Assembly: GCA_965249595.1 (NCBI GenBank)
Contig: OZ252242.1
Location: 1,364,001 to 1,428,000, forward strand
DNA from: VXNJ01 sp965249595
GTDB taxonomy: Bacteria > Chloroflexota > UBA11872 > VXNJ01
DNA length: 64,000 nucleotides
Direction of reading: 5' to 3'
Positions 26,767-35,370 of the stretch are shown one piece after another (the stretch's first letter is position 1; each line of letters starts with the position of its first letter). The notes beneath the pieces were generated by a model that had not been told where the DNA came from, searched no databases, and saw nothing but the letters and a program-made list of their open reading frames with translations. Made by a program: the position numbers and the translations under genes.

Positions 26767-28302
26767 ATGCTCGACAACTGGGTCGTAATTGCGGCCACGA
26801 TGGTCGGGGTGGCGCTTATTGCGCTAGCCGCCGGTTACCTATTGCAAATGCTCTTCGCGCGGCGCCAGGCTGATGTTTTTTCCCTAAACCTGGAAACCGA
26901 GCTCGCCAAAGTCGAGCGCAAACAACGCGAGCTAATTGCCGAAGCTACTAAACAAGCCAATCAGCTGCGTGAAAAAGTTGAAGAAGAATTACGCGAGCAG
27001 CGGCGCGAGATTCGACAACGCAATCGCGAAACGCAGCGTCGCGAGCAACGACTTGACCGACGATCCGAAACCCTCGACAACCGTGAAGAAGAGGTTCGCA
27101 AGCGTGAGGATGGCGTTGGGCGTCGAATCAAGGCGGCCGAGGCCAAAGAGGCCGACCAAAACATTCGGCTAGAAGAAATTGCTCAATTGAGCCAATCGGC
27201 GGCGCGCGATTTGATCATAGAGCGGGTCTCGCAGGAGTCGCGCGAGTTGACCGACCAGATTGTCCGCAACGCCGAGCAGGCCGCCCGACAGGACGCTGAC
27301 AATCGGGCCCGTTGGCTGGTAGCCAACAGCCTCCAGCGGGTTGCATCGTCGGTTACCCAGTCGGCCACAACGTCGACTGTCAAGTTGCCGAGCGACGAGT
27401 CAAAGGGCCAGATCATTGGCCGCGAGGGACGCAACATTCGCGCCTTCGAAGCAATAACCGGAGTCGATGTCCTAATCGACGACACGCCCGAGGCGGTAAC
27501 CCTTTCCTCCCACGACCCGGTTCGTCGTGAGATAGCGCGTACGGCCCTGGTTTCGCTAATTGAGGACGGTCGGGTGCACCCGGTGAGCATTGAACAGCAT
27601 TACCATCGCGCCCACAGCGAGGTTCGCAAAGCAATGCGCGAGGCTGGCGAAAGGGCCTGCATCGACGCCAAAATCCCGAAACTGCACCAGGAACTGGTTG
27701 GCCTGCTGGGCCGGTTGAGCTACCGTCAGAGCTACGGACAAAACGTGTTGTCACATTCGGTTGAAGTTGCTCATTTGGCTGGCGTTTTGGCCGCCGAAAT
27801 GGGGGCTGACATCCGGGTTTCGCGGGCCGGCGGGCTCCTTCACGACATCGGCAAGGCCCTAACCCACGAAGTCGAAGGAAAGCATGCCCTCATAGGGGCC
27901 GAACGCTGTCGTCGCCACGGGGTGCCCGATACGGTGGCCCATACCGTCGAGGCTCACCATTACGAGGTTTATCCTGCCACCGCCGAGGCATTCGTGGTCG
28001 CCGCCGCTGACGCGATATCGTCATCTCGGCCGGGCGCCCGGCGTGAGACCAACGAGCGGTTTATCAAACGGCTGGAAATGCTTGAAGAAATTGCCAATTC
28101 TTATGACGGGGTGGCAAATTCGTTTGCCTTGCAGGCCGGTCGAGAATTACGTATTGCCGTCGACCCCGGCGACGTCGATGAACTGGGGGCGTTGCGGATA
28201 GCTCGTGAAATTGCCGCTCGGGTGGAAGATGAAATGATCAATCCCGGACAAGTTCGCGTGACCGTGATACGAGAGACTCGGTCCGTGGAGATTGCCAACT
28301 AG
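26767..28302 (+). CDS. rny: Ribonuclease Y
   Basis: 511 aa membrane-anchored endoribonuclease that starts mRNA decay. One N-terminal transmembrane helix (about residues 5-30) is followed by a long, highly charged coiled coil (about 40-170). The KH domain carries the GxxG-type loop IIGREGRNIRAFE, and the HD domain the LLHDIGKALTHEVEG metal site with a later HH (EAHHYEVYP). The length matches the family. The start ATG follows a C/T-rich leader without a strong ribosome site. The last 17 bases are duplicated immediately downstream, putting a copy of its stop region in front of the next gene. Confidence 0.97.
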   Translation: MLDNWVVIAATMVGVALIALAAGYLLQMLFARRQADVFSLNLETELAKVERKQRELIAEATKQANQLREKVEEELREQRREIRQRNRETQRREQRLDRRSETLDNREEEVRKREDGVGRRIKAAEAKEADQNIRLEEIAQLSQSAARDLIIERVSQESRELTDQIVRNAEQAARQDADNRARWLVANSLQRVASSVTQSATTSTVKLPSDESKGQIIGREGRNIRAFEAITGVDVLIDDTPEAVTLSSHDPVRREIARTALVSLIEDGRVHPVSIEQHYHRAHSEVRKAMREAGERACIDAKIPKLHQELVGLLGRLSYRQSYGQNVLSHSVEVAHLAGVLAAEMGADIRVSRAGGLLHDIGKALTHEVEGKHALIGAERCRRHGVPDTVAHTVEAHHYEVYPATAEAFVVAAADAISSSRPGARRETNERFIKRLEMLEEIANSYDGVANSFALQAGRELRIAVDPGDVDELGALRIAREIAARVEDEMINPGQVRVTVIRETRSVEIAN

Positions 28303-28319
28303 TGGAGATTGCCAACTAG
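28286..28319 (+). repeat. Perfect 17 bp tandem duplication at the rny stop
   Basis: The unit TGGAGATTGCCAACTAG occurs twice, back to back (28286-28302 and 28303-28319), followed directly by the ATG of the next gene. The first copy encodes the last residues and stop of RNase Y; the second is non-coding and supplies a GGAG some 12 bases before the acyltransferase start. Without the duplication the two genes would abut as TAG-ATG. Confidence 0.95.
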
Positions 28320-29210
28320 ATGATCTTGGCCTGGTTCTGGTTAGCGCTTTTTGAAGCCGGAGCACGTCTGACGCATTGGATCCCGTGGGCGCTGAAAGCT
28401 CCGCTGGCGCGGTTAATCGCACGGGCGATCTTCATCGCTTCGCCGCGTCTGCGGCGGGCCACAACCGGCAACATGGCCGTTATGTTTTCGGCCAGCCGGG
28501 ATGATCCGCACGTTCGGCGAGCCGCGCTCCGCTCAATCGAGAACTTTCTGCTGCAAACGCTAAACATGGGCGAAGCGTATCTTCAGTCCCCTAACGACCT
28601 GCGCCGCCAAGTGTCATTTTGGTCGCCGCTGATGCGCGACCGCGCGACCTCCCTTCTCAAGCAGGGCCGAGTGATATTTGCGACCTGCCATTACGGAACC
28701 TGGGATTCGGCGGCCAGTTGGGCCACGTCGATTTCCGATCTGCACGTGGTCCAGCAGCACTTCGACAGTCCCGGTTTAAATGAGGTCTTCCGCCGCTTGC
28801 GCGAACACCTGGGTATGAAATCGCTGGACATGGAATCAGATGTTCGTGAGATGTTTCGAGTCCTGCGGCGCAAGGGGAACTTGGCAATCGTGATCGACCG
28901 ACCGATGGCCGATGGCGGCGAGCCGGTCGAATGGTTCGATCGGACGACCCGCATCCCATCCGGGGTTGCAAAGTTGGCCTTGCGCACCGGGGCCGTCATC
29001 GCCCCGACCGTCGTCTATCGCAATTCTTCGGGGCGGGCCATCCTGCGGATAGCCGAACCCATTCACCCGGACCGGTCGCGAGAACCAGATGACGAGATTG
29101 CCAGGCTCATGCAATCAACGTGCGCCAGCCTTGAACGATTGATCAGGCCGGCTCCCGATCAGTGGTATCAGTTCCGCCCGCTCTGGCCGCCGCAGGGATC
29201 AACTCCGTGA
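28320..29210 (+). CDS. LpxL/HtrB-family lipid acyltransferase, PatA-like
   Basis: 296 aa lysophospholipid acyltransferase-type protein with one N-terminal hydrophobic segment. The catalytic HX4D motif is HYGTWD (in ATCHYGTWDSA). The second block appears as VIDRPMADGG, and a third as PSGVAKLALRTGAVIAPT. Members acylate lipid A or, in actinobacteria, phosphatidylinositol mannosides. The two genes that follow (PimA-like GT4 and an inositol-phospholipid synthase) favour the second role. The stop overlaps the next gene's GTG. The first gene-proximal ribosome site comes from the 17 bp duplication. Confidence 0.85.
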   Translation: MILAWFWLALFEAGARLTHWIPWALKAPLARLIARAIFIASPRLRRATTGNMAVMFSASRDDPHVRRAALRSIENFLLQTLNMGEAYLQSPNDLRRQVSFWSPLMRDRATSLLKQGRVIFATCHYGTWDSAASWATSISDLHVVQQHFDSPGLNEVFRRLREHLGMKSLDMESDVREMFRVLRRKGNLAIVIDRPMADGGEPVEWFDRTTRIPSGVAKLALRTGAVIAPTVVYRNSSGRAILRIAEPIHPDRSREPDDEIARLMQSTCASLERLIRPAPDQWYQFRPLWPPQGSTP

Positions 29211-30427
29211 TTTGGTCGCGCCGACGCCCAGCCGACCCAAAATCCTTAAGGGTCTGCTTCGTATCACCGTACGACTTTGCGGTTCCCGGGGGCGTGACTT
29301 CCCACATCACGAACCTGGCCAGCATCCTCCGTCGACGCGGTCACCAAATAAAGATCGTGGCCCCCAGTTCGGTCCCGGTCAGCAGCCTAGGCGTGCCCGA
29401 TTTCGTCGGGATATCGAAGACCATCGTGCCGGTTCCCAGCAATGGGTCGATCGCCCGCCTGTCGTTTTCGCTGACGATGAGACCGGCAATCAAACGCGTC
29501 CTGGCCGAAGGCGGATTCGATGTCGTCCATATCCACGAACCGATGGCCCCGGCACTTCCCCTGCAAGTACTGCGACTTTCGCAGGCGATCAACGTCGGTA
29601 CCTTTCACGCCACGCGCAAGACGTCAACCGTCTACCGGGCCTATAAACCGCTGCTATCTCACTTCCATCGGCGATTGGACGGCAAGATTGCAGTTTCCAA
29701 CGCCGCCCGCGATTTTGTCTGGCGCGCCTTTCCGGGCGAATACCGAATCATTCACAACGGGATTGATCACGAATGGTACGGCCAGCCGGTCGATCCGGTA
29801 CCCGAATTGGCCGGCGACCGTCCTTCGATCATGTTCCTCGGGCGGCTTGAGAAGCGCAAGGGGTTGCCCGGCCTCATGGCCGCAATGGAAATCGTGCGTA
29901 AGATTCGCCCCGACGCCCGATTGGTAGTGGTTGGGGCCTATGATCAAAACCAATTGCAGAAAGCCCAACGCCGTCTGCAACGCGGCGGAATCCACGATGC
30001 GATCTTTACTGGCCGCGTATCGGAATTACAAAAACGCGCATATCTGCAGTCTTCCGACATGTTGATTGCGCCGGCTCAGGGTTCCGCCCGCGAGAGCCAG
30101 GGAATCATCCTGATGGAGGCGATGGCCGCCGGTACGCCGGTGATCGCCTCGGATATACCCGGCTACCGCACGGCTTCGCCGGACGGAACTGCAGTCCTGT
30201 ATTGCGCGCCGGATGACAAGCGGGCTCTGGCCCGCGGGATATTGCGACTGCTCCAGCACCCGGCCACCGCCGAGCGCTTGCGGCGCAATGGCCGACAACG
30301 GGTCACCGATTTTTCCTGGGAGGTTGTCGCCACCCAGGTTTACGACTTCTATTTAGAACTCTTGCGATCTCGCGGCCGTCTGCAGGTCGATGATCGGCAG
30401 TACTTGACCCTGGCCAGTGGTGCGTGA
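29207..30427 (+). CDS. PimA-like glycosyltransferase family 4
   Basis: 406 aa GT-B enzyme. After about 12 basic residues it reads VCFVSPYDFAVPGGVTSHI, the same pattern as the GGV(Q/T)SH start of mycobacterial PimA. HIHEPMAPALPL and GTFHATRKTS follow, then FLGRLEKRKGLPGLM and the EX7E segment ARESQGIILMEAMAAGTPV. PimA transfers mannose from GDP-mannose to phosphatidylinositol on the cytoplasmic face of the membrane. The start is GTG 29207, overlapping the acyltransferase stop; its own stop overlaps the next start. Substrate assignment to an inositol lipid is inferred from sequence pattern and gene context. Confidence 0.85.
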   Translation: MIWSRRRPADPKSLRVCFVSPYDFAVPGGVTSHITNLASILRRRGHQIKIVAPSSVPVSSLGVPDFVGISKTIVPVPSNGSIARLSFSLTMRPAIKRVLAEGGFDVVHIHEPMAPALPLQVLRLSQAINVGTFHATRKTSTVYRAYKPLLSHFHRRLDGKIAVSNAARDFVWRAFPGEYRIIHNGIDHEWYGQPVDPVPELAGDRPSIMFLGRLEKRKGLPGLMAAMEIVRKIRPDARLVVVGAYDQNQLQKAQRRLQRGGIHDAIFTGRVSELQKRAYLQSSDMLIAPAQGSARESQGIILMEAMAAGTPVIASDIPGYRTASPDGTAVLYCAPDDKRALARGILRLLQHPATAERLRRNGRQRVTDFSWEVVATQVYDFYLELLRSRGRLQVDDRQYLTLASGA

Positions 30428-31014
30428 ATTGGCGTAGCGCGAAAGAGCAATGCCAGCGATTTATGACCACGCTGGCCCGGGGAGTAGACCGCACGCCACT
30501 TACGCCCAATGCAATAACGCTGGTTGGTTCGGCCCTAAATATCGTGCCGGCGGTCTTGATTGCGCTCAACTTTCACTTAGCCGCCGGATTGCTGCTGCTG
30601 CCGATCACCGCGCTCGATTCACTTGATGGGGCGTTGGCCCGATTGCAAGGCAACGCCAGCGAATTTGGTGCATTTCTCGACTCGGTGCTTGACCGTTACG
30701 TGGAGATCTTTTACTACGCCGGAATCACCTGGCACTTTAGCCAGACCGGCGACCAGTGGGGGATATTCGGATCTTTGCTGGCCATCGGCGGATCAATCAT
30801 GGTTAGCTACTGCCGGGCCCGGGCCGAGGGGTTAGGGATGGAATGCAAAGTCGGCATTCTGCAACGCCCGGAACGTCTGATATTGCTGGGCGTAGCCTTG
30901 ATCTTTTCGTCCTGGCTACTGCTCGGGGCGATATGGCTGATGGCGGTGGTGACCAATTTCACCGCCGGGCAGCGTATCTGGCACGTCTACCGGATCAGCG
31001 GCGGTCGGGGATAG
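30424..31014 (+). CDS. CDP-alcohol phosphatidyltransferase, phosphatidylinositol-phosphate-synthase-like
   Basis: 196 aa integral membrane enzyme. The CDP-alcohol motif D-x2-D-G-x2-A-R-x8-G-x3-D-x3-D is perfect (DSLDGALAR ... GAFLDSVLD). Beyond it, SYCRARAEGLGMECKVG and ILQRPERLILL closely follow the pattern of actinobacterial phosphatidylinositol phosphate synthases, which join CDP-diacylglycerol to inositol-1-phosphate. It is co-translated with the PimA-like gene (GTGA overlap). With the acyltransferase this reproduces the gene set, in reversed order, of the mycobacterial pgsA1-patA-pimA cluster. Phosphatidylglycerophosphate synthase activity is less likely. Confidence 0.85.
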   Translation: MNWRSAKEQCQRFMTTLARGVDRTPLTPNAITLVGSALNIVPAVLIALNFHLAAGLLLLPITALDSLDGALARLQGNASEFGAFLDSVLDRYVEIFYYAGITWHFSQTGDQWGIFGSLLAIGGSIMVSYCRARAEGLGMECKVGILQRPERLILLGVALIFSSWLLLGAIWLMAVVTNFTAGQRIWHVYRISGGRG

Positions 31015-31032
31015 CTGCAAGAAAGCCGCTGC

Positions 31033-31057
31033 GACTATTCGTGTTGGCCCAATAGTC
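31033..31057. terminator. Possible bidirectional terminator hairpin
   Basis: Inverted repeat GACTATT/AATAGTC with an 11-base loop, between the convergent ends of the CDP-alcohol phosphatidyltransferase (31014) and the PHP gene (31090). The stem is modest and there is no U-tract. Confidence 0.4.
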
Positions 31058-31089
31058 AATCGATTTGGCGGCGGGGCCGGCAAGCGAAC

Positions 31090-31776
31090 TTAGGGTCGAC
31101 GCAGATTTGGCACGTCGGGCCCAAAAAGCCGTTTACGAATTTTTTGAAAATTTGAAGCCAGACGGACGTGGGACCCTGATATTTGGGTTTGCAGACCGGC
31201 ATTGGCCATTGCTGCGAGGAATTGCGTCGGACCCGCAAATTGATCAATCTGCTGGTAGCTGGCGCCCACTTCGCGACGCGTATGGGCGTCCGACCCCACC
31301 GCCGGCACCTTGCCGTGCTGCGCGCAGAGCGCGGCGGCGGCTCGATTGTGCGCCTGGTCAATTACCCGCGAATTGAATACTTCGACCATGTCCAGCTGAG
31401 GAAACACCTGCTCGTGATAGACCGACTGCATCGTACTGTTGCGGCCGCTATCACACGGGTGGGGAATTGAAACTAAGCCGCCTTGGTCTTTGATGCGGGC
31501 GATCGTCTCGTCGGGTGAGAGTCCGGGTGGAATCCAATCCTCGATGAAGTAGGCCAGAACCTCACCCACGGCGGTTCGAATCTCCTCGCCAACTATCACC
31601 GTGATCAATCCGCTATCGCGGGCTTCCAATGCACCGCCGATCTGGTTGTGATCAGTCACCGCAAGCACGTCAATGCCGGCACCTAGGGCCGCCTGACAAA
31701 GATCATGCGGTCGGACCCCACAATCCTGCGACCACCAGGTATGGGCGTGGAGTTCCACGCGGCAATGATCAGCCAC
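31090..31776 (-). CDS. PHP-domain phosphoesterase
   Basis: 228 aa. Metal-binding motifs of the PHP family are in place: ELHAHTWWSQDC near the N-terminus, AVTDHNQIGGA, the Glu of VGEEIRT, SIPHPCDSGR, and the C-terminal SDAHTRREVG. These would form a trinuclear metal site for phosphoester hydrolysis. No polymerase or other domain is attached. It might act on a nucleotide or sugar phosphate. Its start overlaps the MoaD-like gene end by 8 bp, so they are co-translated. Confidence 0.87.
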   Translation of the reverse strand: MADHCRVELHAHTWWSQDCGVRPHDLCQAALGAGIDVLAVTDHNQIGGALEARDSGLITVIVGEEIRTAVGEVLAYFIEDWIPPGLSPDETIARIKDQGGLVSIPHPCDSGRNSTMQSVYHEQVFPQLDMVEVFNSRVIDQAHNRAAAALCAQHGKVPAVGSDAHTRREVGASYQQIDQFAGPTQFLAAMANAGLQTQISGSHVRLASNFQKIRKRLFGPDVPNLRRP

Positions 31777-32038
31777 CGCTTACCGGCGGGATGAGGGCAA
31801 ATTCATCACCGTCGGCCAGAGGATGGTCATCCCCCACAAATTGGCAGTTGACCGCCAATCGCAGTGATTGCTTCAGCTGCCCGATCCCTGGATGGGCGAT
31901 ACCGATTCGACGAAACAGAAGGCCCGCGCTAATGGGGCTTTCCAAGACAAACGTCTCCTGCCGGCAATTGGCGATTTCAGCCAGTTGGGCGAAATAGAGC
32001 ACGCGAACCTTGATCGGCGGCGTTTTTACTTGCGGCAA
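31769..32038 (-). CDS. MoaD/ThiS-type ubiquitin-like sulfur carrier
   Basis: 89 aa beta-grasp protein. It begins KVRVLYFAQLAEIA and ends ADGDEFALIPPVSGG, the C-terminal Gly-Gly that becomes a thiocarboxylate in MoaD. In molybdopterin synthase it pairs with MoaE, which is not in the window, nor are other molybdopterin genes. An alternative is a sulfur carrier for another pathway. It lies between the carbonic anhydrase (3 bases upstream) and the PHP gene (8 bp overlap). Confidence 0.85.
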   Translation of the reverse strand: MPQVKTPPIKVRVLYFAQLAEIANCRQETFVLESPISAGLLFRRIGIAHPGIGQLKQSLRLAVNCQFVGDDHPLADGDEFALIPPVSGG

Positions 32039-32041
32039 CGG

Positions 32042-32851
32042 TCAGGATCCGCCCAGGCAGGTATTGGCCAAACTCACGTACTCGGCCGCATTGCGGGCCA
32101 TGTAGTCAAGCTGATCCTGCTGCACCGTACCCACCACCTTGGCCGGCACCCCGAGGAGCAATGACTCCGGCGGGCAAACAGTGTGCTGGGTGACCAGGGC
32201 GTTGGCCCCGACCACCGAGCGCTCTCCTATCACCGCCCCATCGAGCACGGTTGAGCCCATTCCGATGAGGGCGCCGTCCTCGATCGTGGCACCATGGATG
32301 ATGGCGCCATGTCCGATGGTTACCCCGTTACCGATCACCACCGGCGTACCGTGATCGATGTGAATCACCACGCCGTCCTGGACGTTGGAGTTTTCACCGA
32401 TGGTGACGGGCTCGTGGTCGGCCCGAATCACGGCGTTGTACCACACGTTGGCGCCGGCCATAAGCCGCACCCGGCCAATTAGGACAGCGCCCGGCGCCAC
32501 CCGTGCCGCCGGATCGACTTGCGGTGATTGCCCGGCGTAATCGATCAGCAGCGGCCCGGGCCGGGTTGCCGTCGCCGTTGGACCATCGAGTTCACGCAAC
32601 AGGGCTTCCTCGCCCAGTGCCCGCGCGTAGACCTCATCTAAGGTCTCGGGCGGTCTCAATATCAGGTAAATCGCCACCCCCAGGGGTCCCAACGCCGCCA
32701 CCAGCAAGGTAGCGAAAAGGCGTACGTAAATATCGAGCGTTCTTGATCGCGCGTCGTTGAAGGCCCAGAATATCGTGGCCACCCAGATCGCCGCTAGAAA
32801 AGCCCCCGCCAGGGCGATGACGATGGTTAGAAAGGAACCAAATTGCTCCAA
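32042..32851 (-). CDS. Membrane-anchored gamma-class carbonic anhydrase
   Basis: 269 aa fusion. The first 70 residues contain two predicted transmembrane helices (about 7-29 and 43-65), joined by WAFNDARSRTLDIYVR. After a linker, a left-handed beta-helix of hexapeptide repeats follows. The three zinc-ligand histidines of gamma carbonic anhydrases are visible in VIHIDHG, TIGHGAI and IIHGATI. The end QLDYMARNAAEYVSLA is also typical. Most gamma-CAs are soluble trimers, so the membrane anchor is unusual. It may hydrate CO2 at the membrane or be an acyltransferase-like relative. It is the first gene of a three-gene minus-strand unit with the MoaD-like and PHP genes. Confidence 0.85.
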   Translation of the reverse strand: MEQFGSFLTIVIALAGAFLAAIWVATIFWAFNDARSRTLDIYVRLFATLLVAALGPLGVAIYLILRPPETLDEVYARALGEEALLRELDGPTATATRPGPLLIDYAGQSPQVDPAARVAPGAVLIGRVRLMAGANVWYNAVIRADHEPVTIGENSNVQDGVVIHIDHGTPVVIGNGVTIGHGAIIHGATIEDGALIGMGSTVLDGAVIGERSVVGANALVTQHTVCPPESLLLGVPAKVVGTVQQDQLDYMARNAAEYVSLANTCLGGS

Positions 32852-32938
32852 ACCGGCCTACCTTAGCTCAATTGTTCCCGGGACTTGGCCGGGGCGCTGG
32901 TCAAATTGGGTCAGCGCATTGAAAAATTTTATTGGTCG

Positions 32939-34021
32939 TCAGCTATCGGCGCCGATGCTGGCCAACGCGTCCCTGACGAATTCGGTTTCGACCAGGTGGC
33001 CGGCGCTGGCCCGCCCAATTTCATCGAGTAGAACCCAACGCGGCCGGCCGGCCGCGGTCTTCTTGTCGGTAGCCAGCGCGGCCATCAAGTCATCGGCGCC
33101 AAATCCCTCGACCGCCAGCTCCAGTCCACAGCGTGTGAGAAGTTCCCGCTGGCGCTTGGTCGCTTCCGTCGGCAGTCCGGTGACCCGGGTGGAGATGTGA
33201 GCCGCCGCGGTCATGCCGATTGCGATCGCCTCGCCGTGTAAGTGACGGTTGTAGCTGCCCACTGCTTCGATGGCGTGCCCGATCGTGTGGCCGTAATTTA
33301 GTATCGCCCGCAGACCACGGTCGTACGGATCGTTGGCGACTACGGCCGATTTGATCTGCACAGAACTGCGTACCGCCAAGTCCAGCAAGGCCGGGTCGCG
33401 CAAATCAACTAGGTCGCTTTCCAATTTGCCAAGATAGGTCGCGTCCCGAATCAGGCCGTGCTTGATCGCCTCAACCCAGCCAGCGGCCAATTCGCGCTGC
33501 GGCAGCGTCTGCAGGGTGGCAACGTCCAGCAGCGCGAGCACCGGATTATGAAAGGCCCCGACCATGTTCTTGCCGCCGGGCAGATCGATGGCCACCTTGC
33601 CGCCGATGCTTGAATCCACCTGGGCCAGCAGCGTCGTGGCCACCTGCGCCCAGGGCACCCCGCGGGCCCAAGTGGCGGCGACGAAACCCACCAGGTCGCC
33701 AATGACGCCGCCGCCCAAGGCCACCAACAGATGTGATCGTTCGGCCCGATTGGCCAATAGCCAGGACCAGAGATCTTGGGCCTGGGCTAGCGATTTGCTG
33801 GCCTCGCCGCCTGGAATCGCCCGGCGCTGCACTTCCCACCCGCTATCGATCAATGCGGCGGCGGCGCGGTCGCCGTAGAGCCTGTCGACGTTGCGATCGC
33901 CGATTAGATAGGCGGTGCTGGGAGCGACCCCACGGTGCGCCAATTCGGTGCCAAGGTCATCGATGATGTCCTCGCCGATCGCCACGTATTCGGGCGTGAT
34001 GCCGTCAGCCTCTGTCAACAC
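32939..34021 (-). CDS. aroB: 3-dehydroquinate synthase
   Basis: 360 aa; converts DAHP to 3-dehydroquinate, step 2 of the shikimate pathway. It shows the NAD site region ALGGGVIGDLVGFVAATWARGV, the substrate/zinc segments SSIGGKVAIDLPGGKN and GLRAILNYGHTIGHAIE with its zinc His residues, and HGEAIAIGM. The start overlaps the aroK end by 17 bp. It is the last gene of the aroF-aroA-aroE-aroK-aroB operon. 3-Dehydroquinase and chorismate synthase are not in the window. Confidence 0.96.
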   Translation of the reverse strand: MLTEADGITPEYVAIGEDIIDDLGTELAHRGVAPSTAYLIGDRNVDRLYGDRAAAALIDSGWEVQRRAIPGGEASKSLAQAQDLWSWLLANRAERSHLLVALGGGVIGDLVGFVAATWARGVPWAQVATTLLAQVDSSIGGKVAIDLPGGKNMVGAFHNPVLALLDVATLQTLPQRELAAGWVEAIKHGLIRDATYLGKLESDLVDLRDPALLDLAVRSSVQIKSAVVANDPYDRGLRAILNYGHTIGHAIEAVGSYNRHLHGEAIAIGMTAAAHISTRVTGLPTEATKRQRELLTRCGLELAVEGFGADDLMAALATDKKTAAGRPRWVLLDEIGRASAGHLVETEFVRDALASIGADS

Positions 34022-34556
34022 TTAGCATCTCCAAGATTTGGGCGCCCGCCGCAGCGGCCGAAATAGCTTCGACATCAATTGTTAAGTGAGCCCGCGCGTA
34101 CGTGGCTGATCGAATTTGCAAAAGCTCGGCGATACTCTCGGTCAAAGTCGCGTCGCGGCTGGCGAGCATCGGTCGACCTTCGCTTTTGAGCGATGGGGCC
34201 AAGCGCTCGGCGCAAACCGCCGGGCTGACCTGCAAGTAGACGACCAATCCAGACTGCAACATCGAATCGACGGCCCCGGAAATTTGCATTTGTCCGCCAC
34301 CGGTTGCAATCACGATGGGTTCGCTCGAGCCCGCGGCCCGCTCGAGCATGACCCGCTCCCAGCGCCGAAAGCACGCCTCACCGTGTCGGTCAAAGATCTC
34401 CGGGATGTCCAACCCCGATTCGTCGCGGATCAGCTGATCGGAGTCAAAGGCTGGCCAACCGAGGTGACCGCTCATAATCCGCGCCACCGTCGATTTGCCC
34501 GATCCCGACAACCCGACCAACCAAATGCGGTCCGGCAGTTGACCCCCGCCGGTCAT
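34005..34556 (-). CDS. aroK: Shikimate kinase
   Basis: 183 aa P-loop kinase that phosphorylates shikimate. The Walker A is GLSGSGKST, the substrate-binding Asp lies in AFDSDQLI, and RRWERVMLE follows. IVIATGGGQM matches the GGG motif, and RPML the lid. It overlaps aroB by 17 bp and aroE by 4 bp (ATGA), so translation is probably coupled. Confidence 0.95.
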   Translation of the reverse strand: MTGGGQLPDRIWLVGLSGSGKSTVARIMSGHLGWPAFDSDQLIRDESGLDIPEIFDRHGEACFRRWERVMLERAAGSSEPIVIATGGGQMQISGAVDSMLQSGLVVYLQVSPAVCAERLAPSLKSEGRPMLASRDATLTESIAELLQIRSATYARAHLTIDVEAISAAAAGAQILEMLSVDRG

Positions 34557-35368
34557 AGCGCGTCCTCGCAGGCTGAGCGCATCACCACCGGGTCGGCCGC
34601 TCGACCGGTCCAGATCTCGAAGCTGGCTGCGCCTTGCAAGACCAACATCGTCAACCCGTCAATTACGTTTGCGCCGGCCCTTCGGGCGGCCGCTAGCAAC
34701 GGTGTCTCCAATGGCCGATAGACCATGTCCAACACCGTCTGGCCCCTGGTCAAGGCATCCACGGGTAGCGGCGAACTTTCAGGATCGGGGCCACCGGCCA
34801 TGCCGATGCTGGTCGCATTGATGACAAGTCGGGCTTTGGCGGCTACCCGGGCCAGATTCTCATCGGAGAGGGGCAGCGCCCGCGCATTTGGCGCGATTTC
34901 CGACGTGAGCGATTGAGCGTGAGTGAAAGTTCGGTTGGCCACGGTAACCCGGCGGTAATCTTTGACCGCGTACAGGGCGGCCCGGGCGGCACCGCCGGCG
35001 CCAAGGATCAATACGTGATCGTCGGGTTCAATTTGGGCGTCATCGAGGATGGATTCGACGGCCAGTAAATCGGTGTTGCTGGCATGGACTGCCGATCCGC
35101 GGCACCAGAGCGTGTTGGCGGCCCCTACCGCGCGCGCACCCGGTTCTATGACGTCAGCGAGCGCAAGTGCAGCCCGCTTATGGGGAATTGTCACGTTGAA
35201 TCCGGTCCAGTTGCCAGAACGCAGATCGTCAATCCTCGGTCTCAATTGGCCGATCGTGGTTGGTAACTTGACGTAATCGGCAGTCAGACCGGCCGCCGCA
35301 AACGCCGCTCGCTGCATTGGCGGCGAGAGTGAATGCCCGACCGGATCGCCGAGTATGGCGAATCGCAT
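34553..35368 (-). CDS. aroE: Shikimate dehydrogenase
   Basis: 271 aa NADP-dependent enzyme reducing 3-dehydroshikimate. The substrate site is GDPVGHSLSPPMQRAAF near the start, and the catalytic Lys is in NVTIPHKRAAL. The dinucleotide loop is LGAGGAARAALYAV and the NADP phosphate site VANRTF. NATSIGMAGG and the closing LQGAASFEIWTG are typical. It sits 2 bases after aroA and overlaps aroK by 4 bp. Confidence 0.96.
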   Translation of the reverse strand: MRFAILGDPVGHSLSPPMQRAAFAAAGLTADYVKLPTTIGQLRPRIDDLRSGNWTGFNVTIPHKRAALALADVIEPGARAVGAANTLWCRGSAVHASNTDLLAVESILDDAQIEPDDHVLILGAGGAARAALYAVKDYRRVTVANRTFTHAQSLTSEIAPNARALPLSDENLARVAAKARLVINATSIGMAGGPDPESSPLPVDALTRGQTVLDMVYRPLETPLLAAARRAGANVIDGLTMLVLQGAASFEIWTGRAADPVVMRSACEDAL

Positions 35369-35370
35369 GG

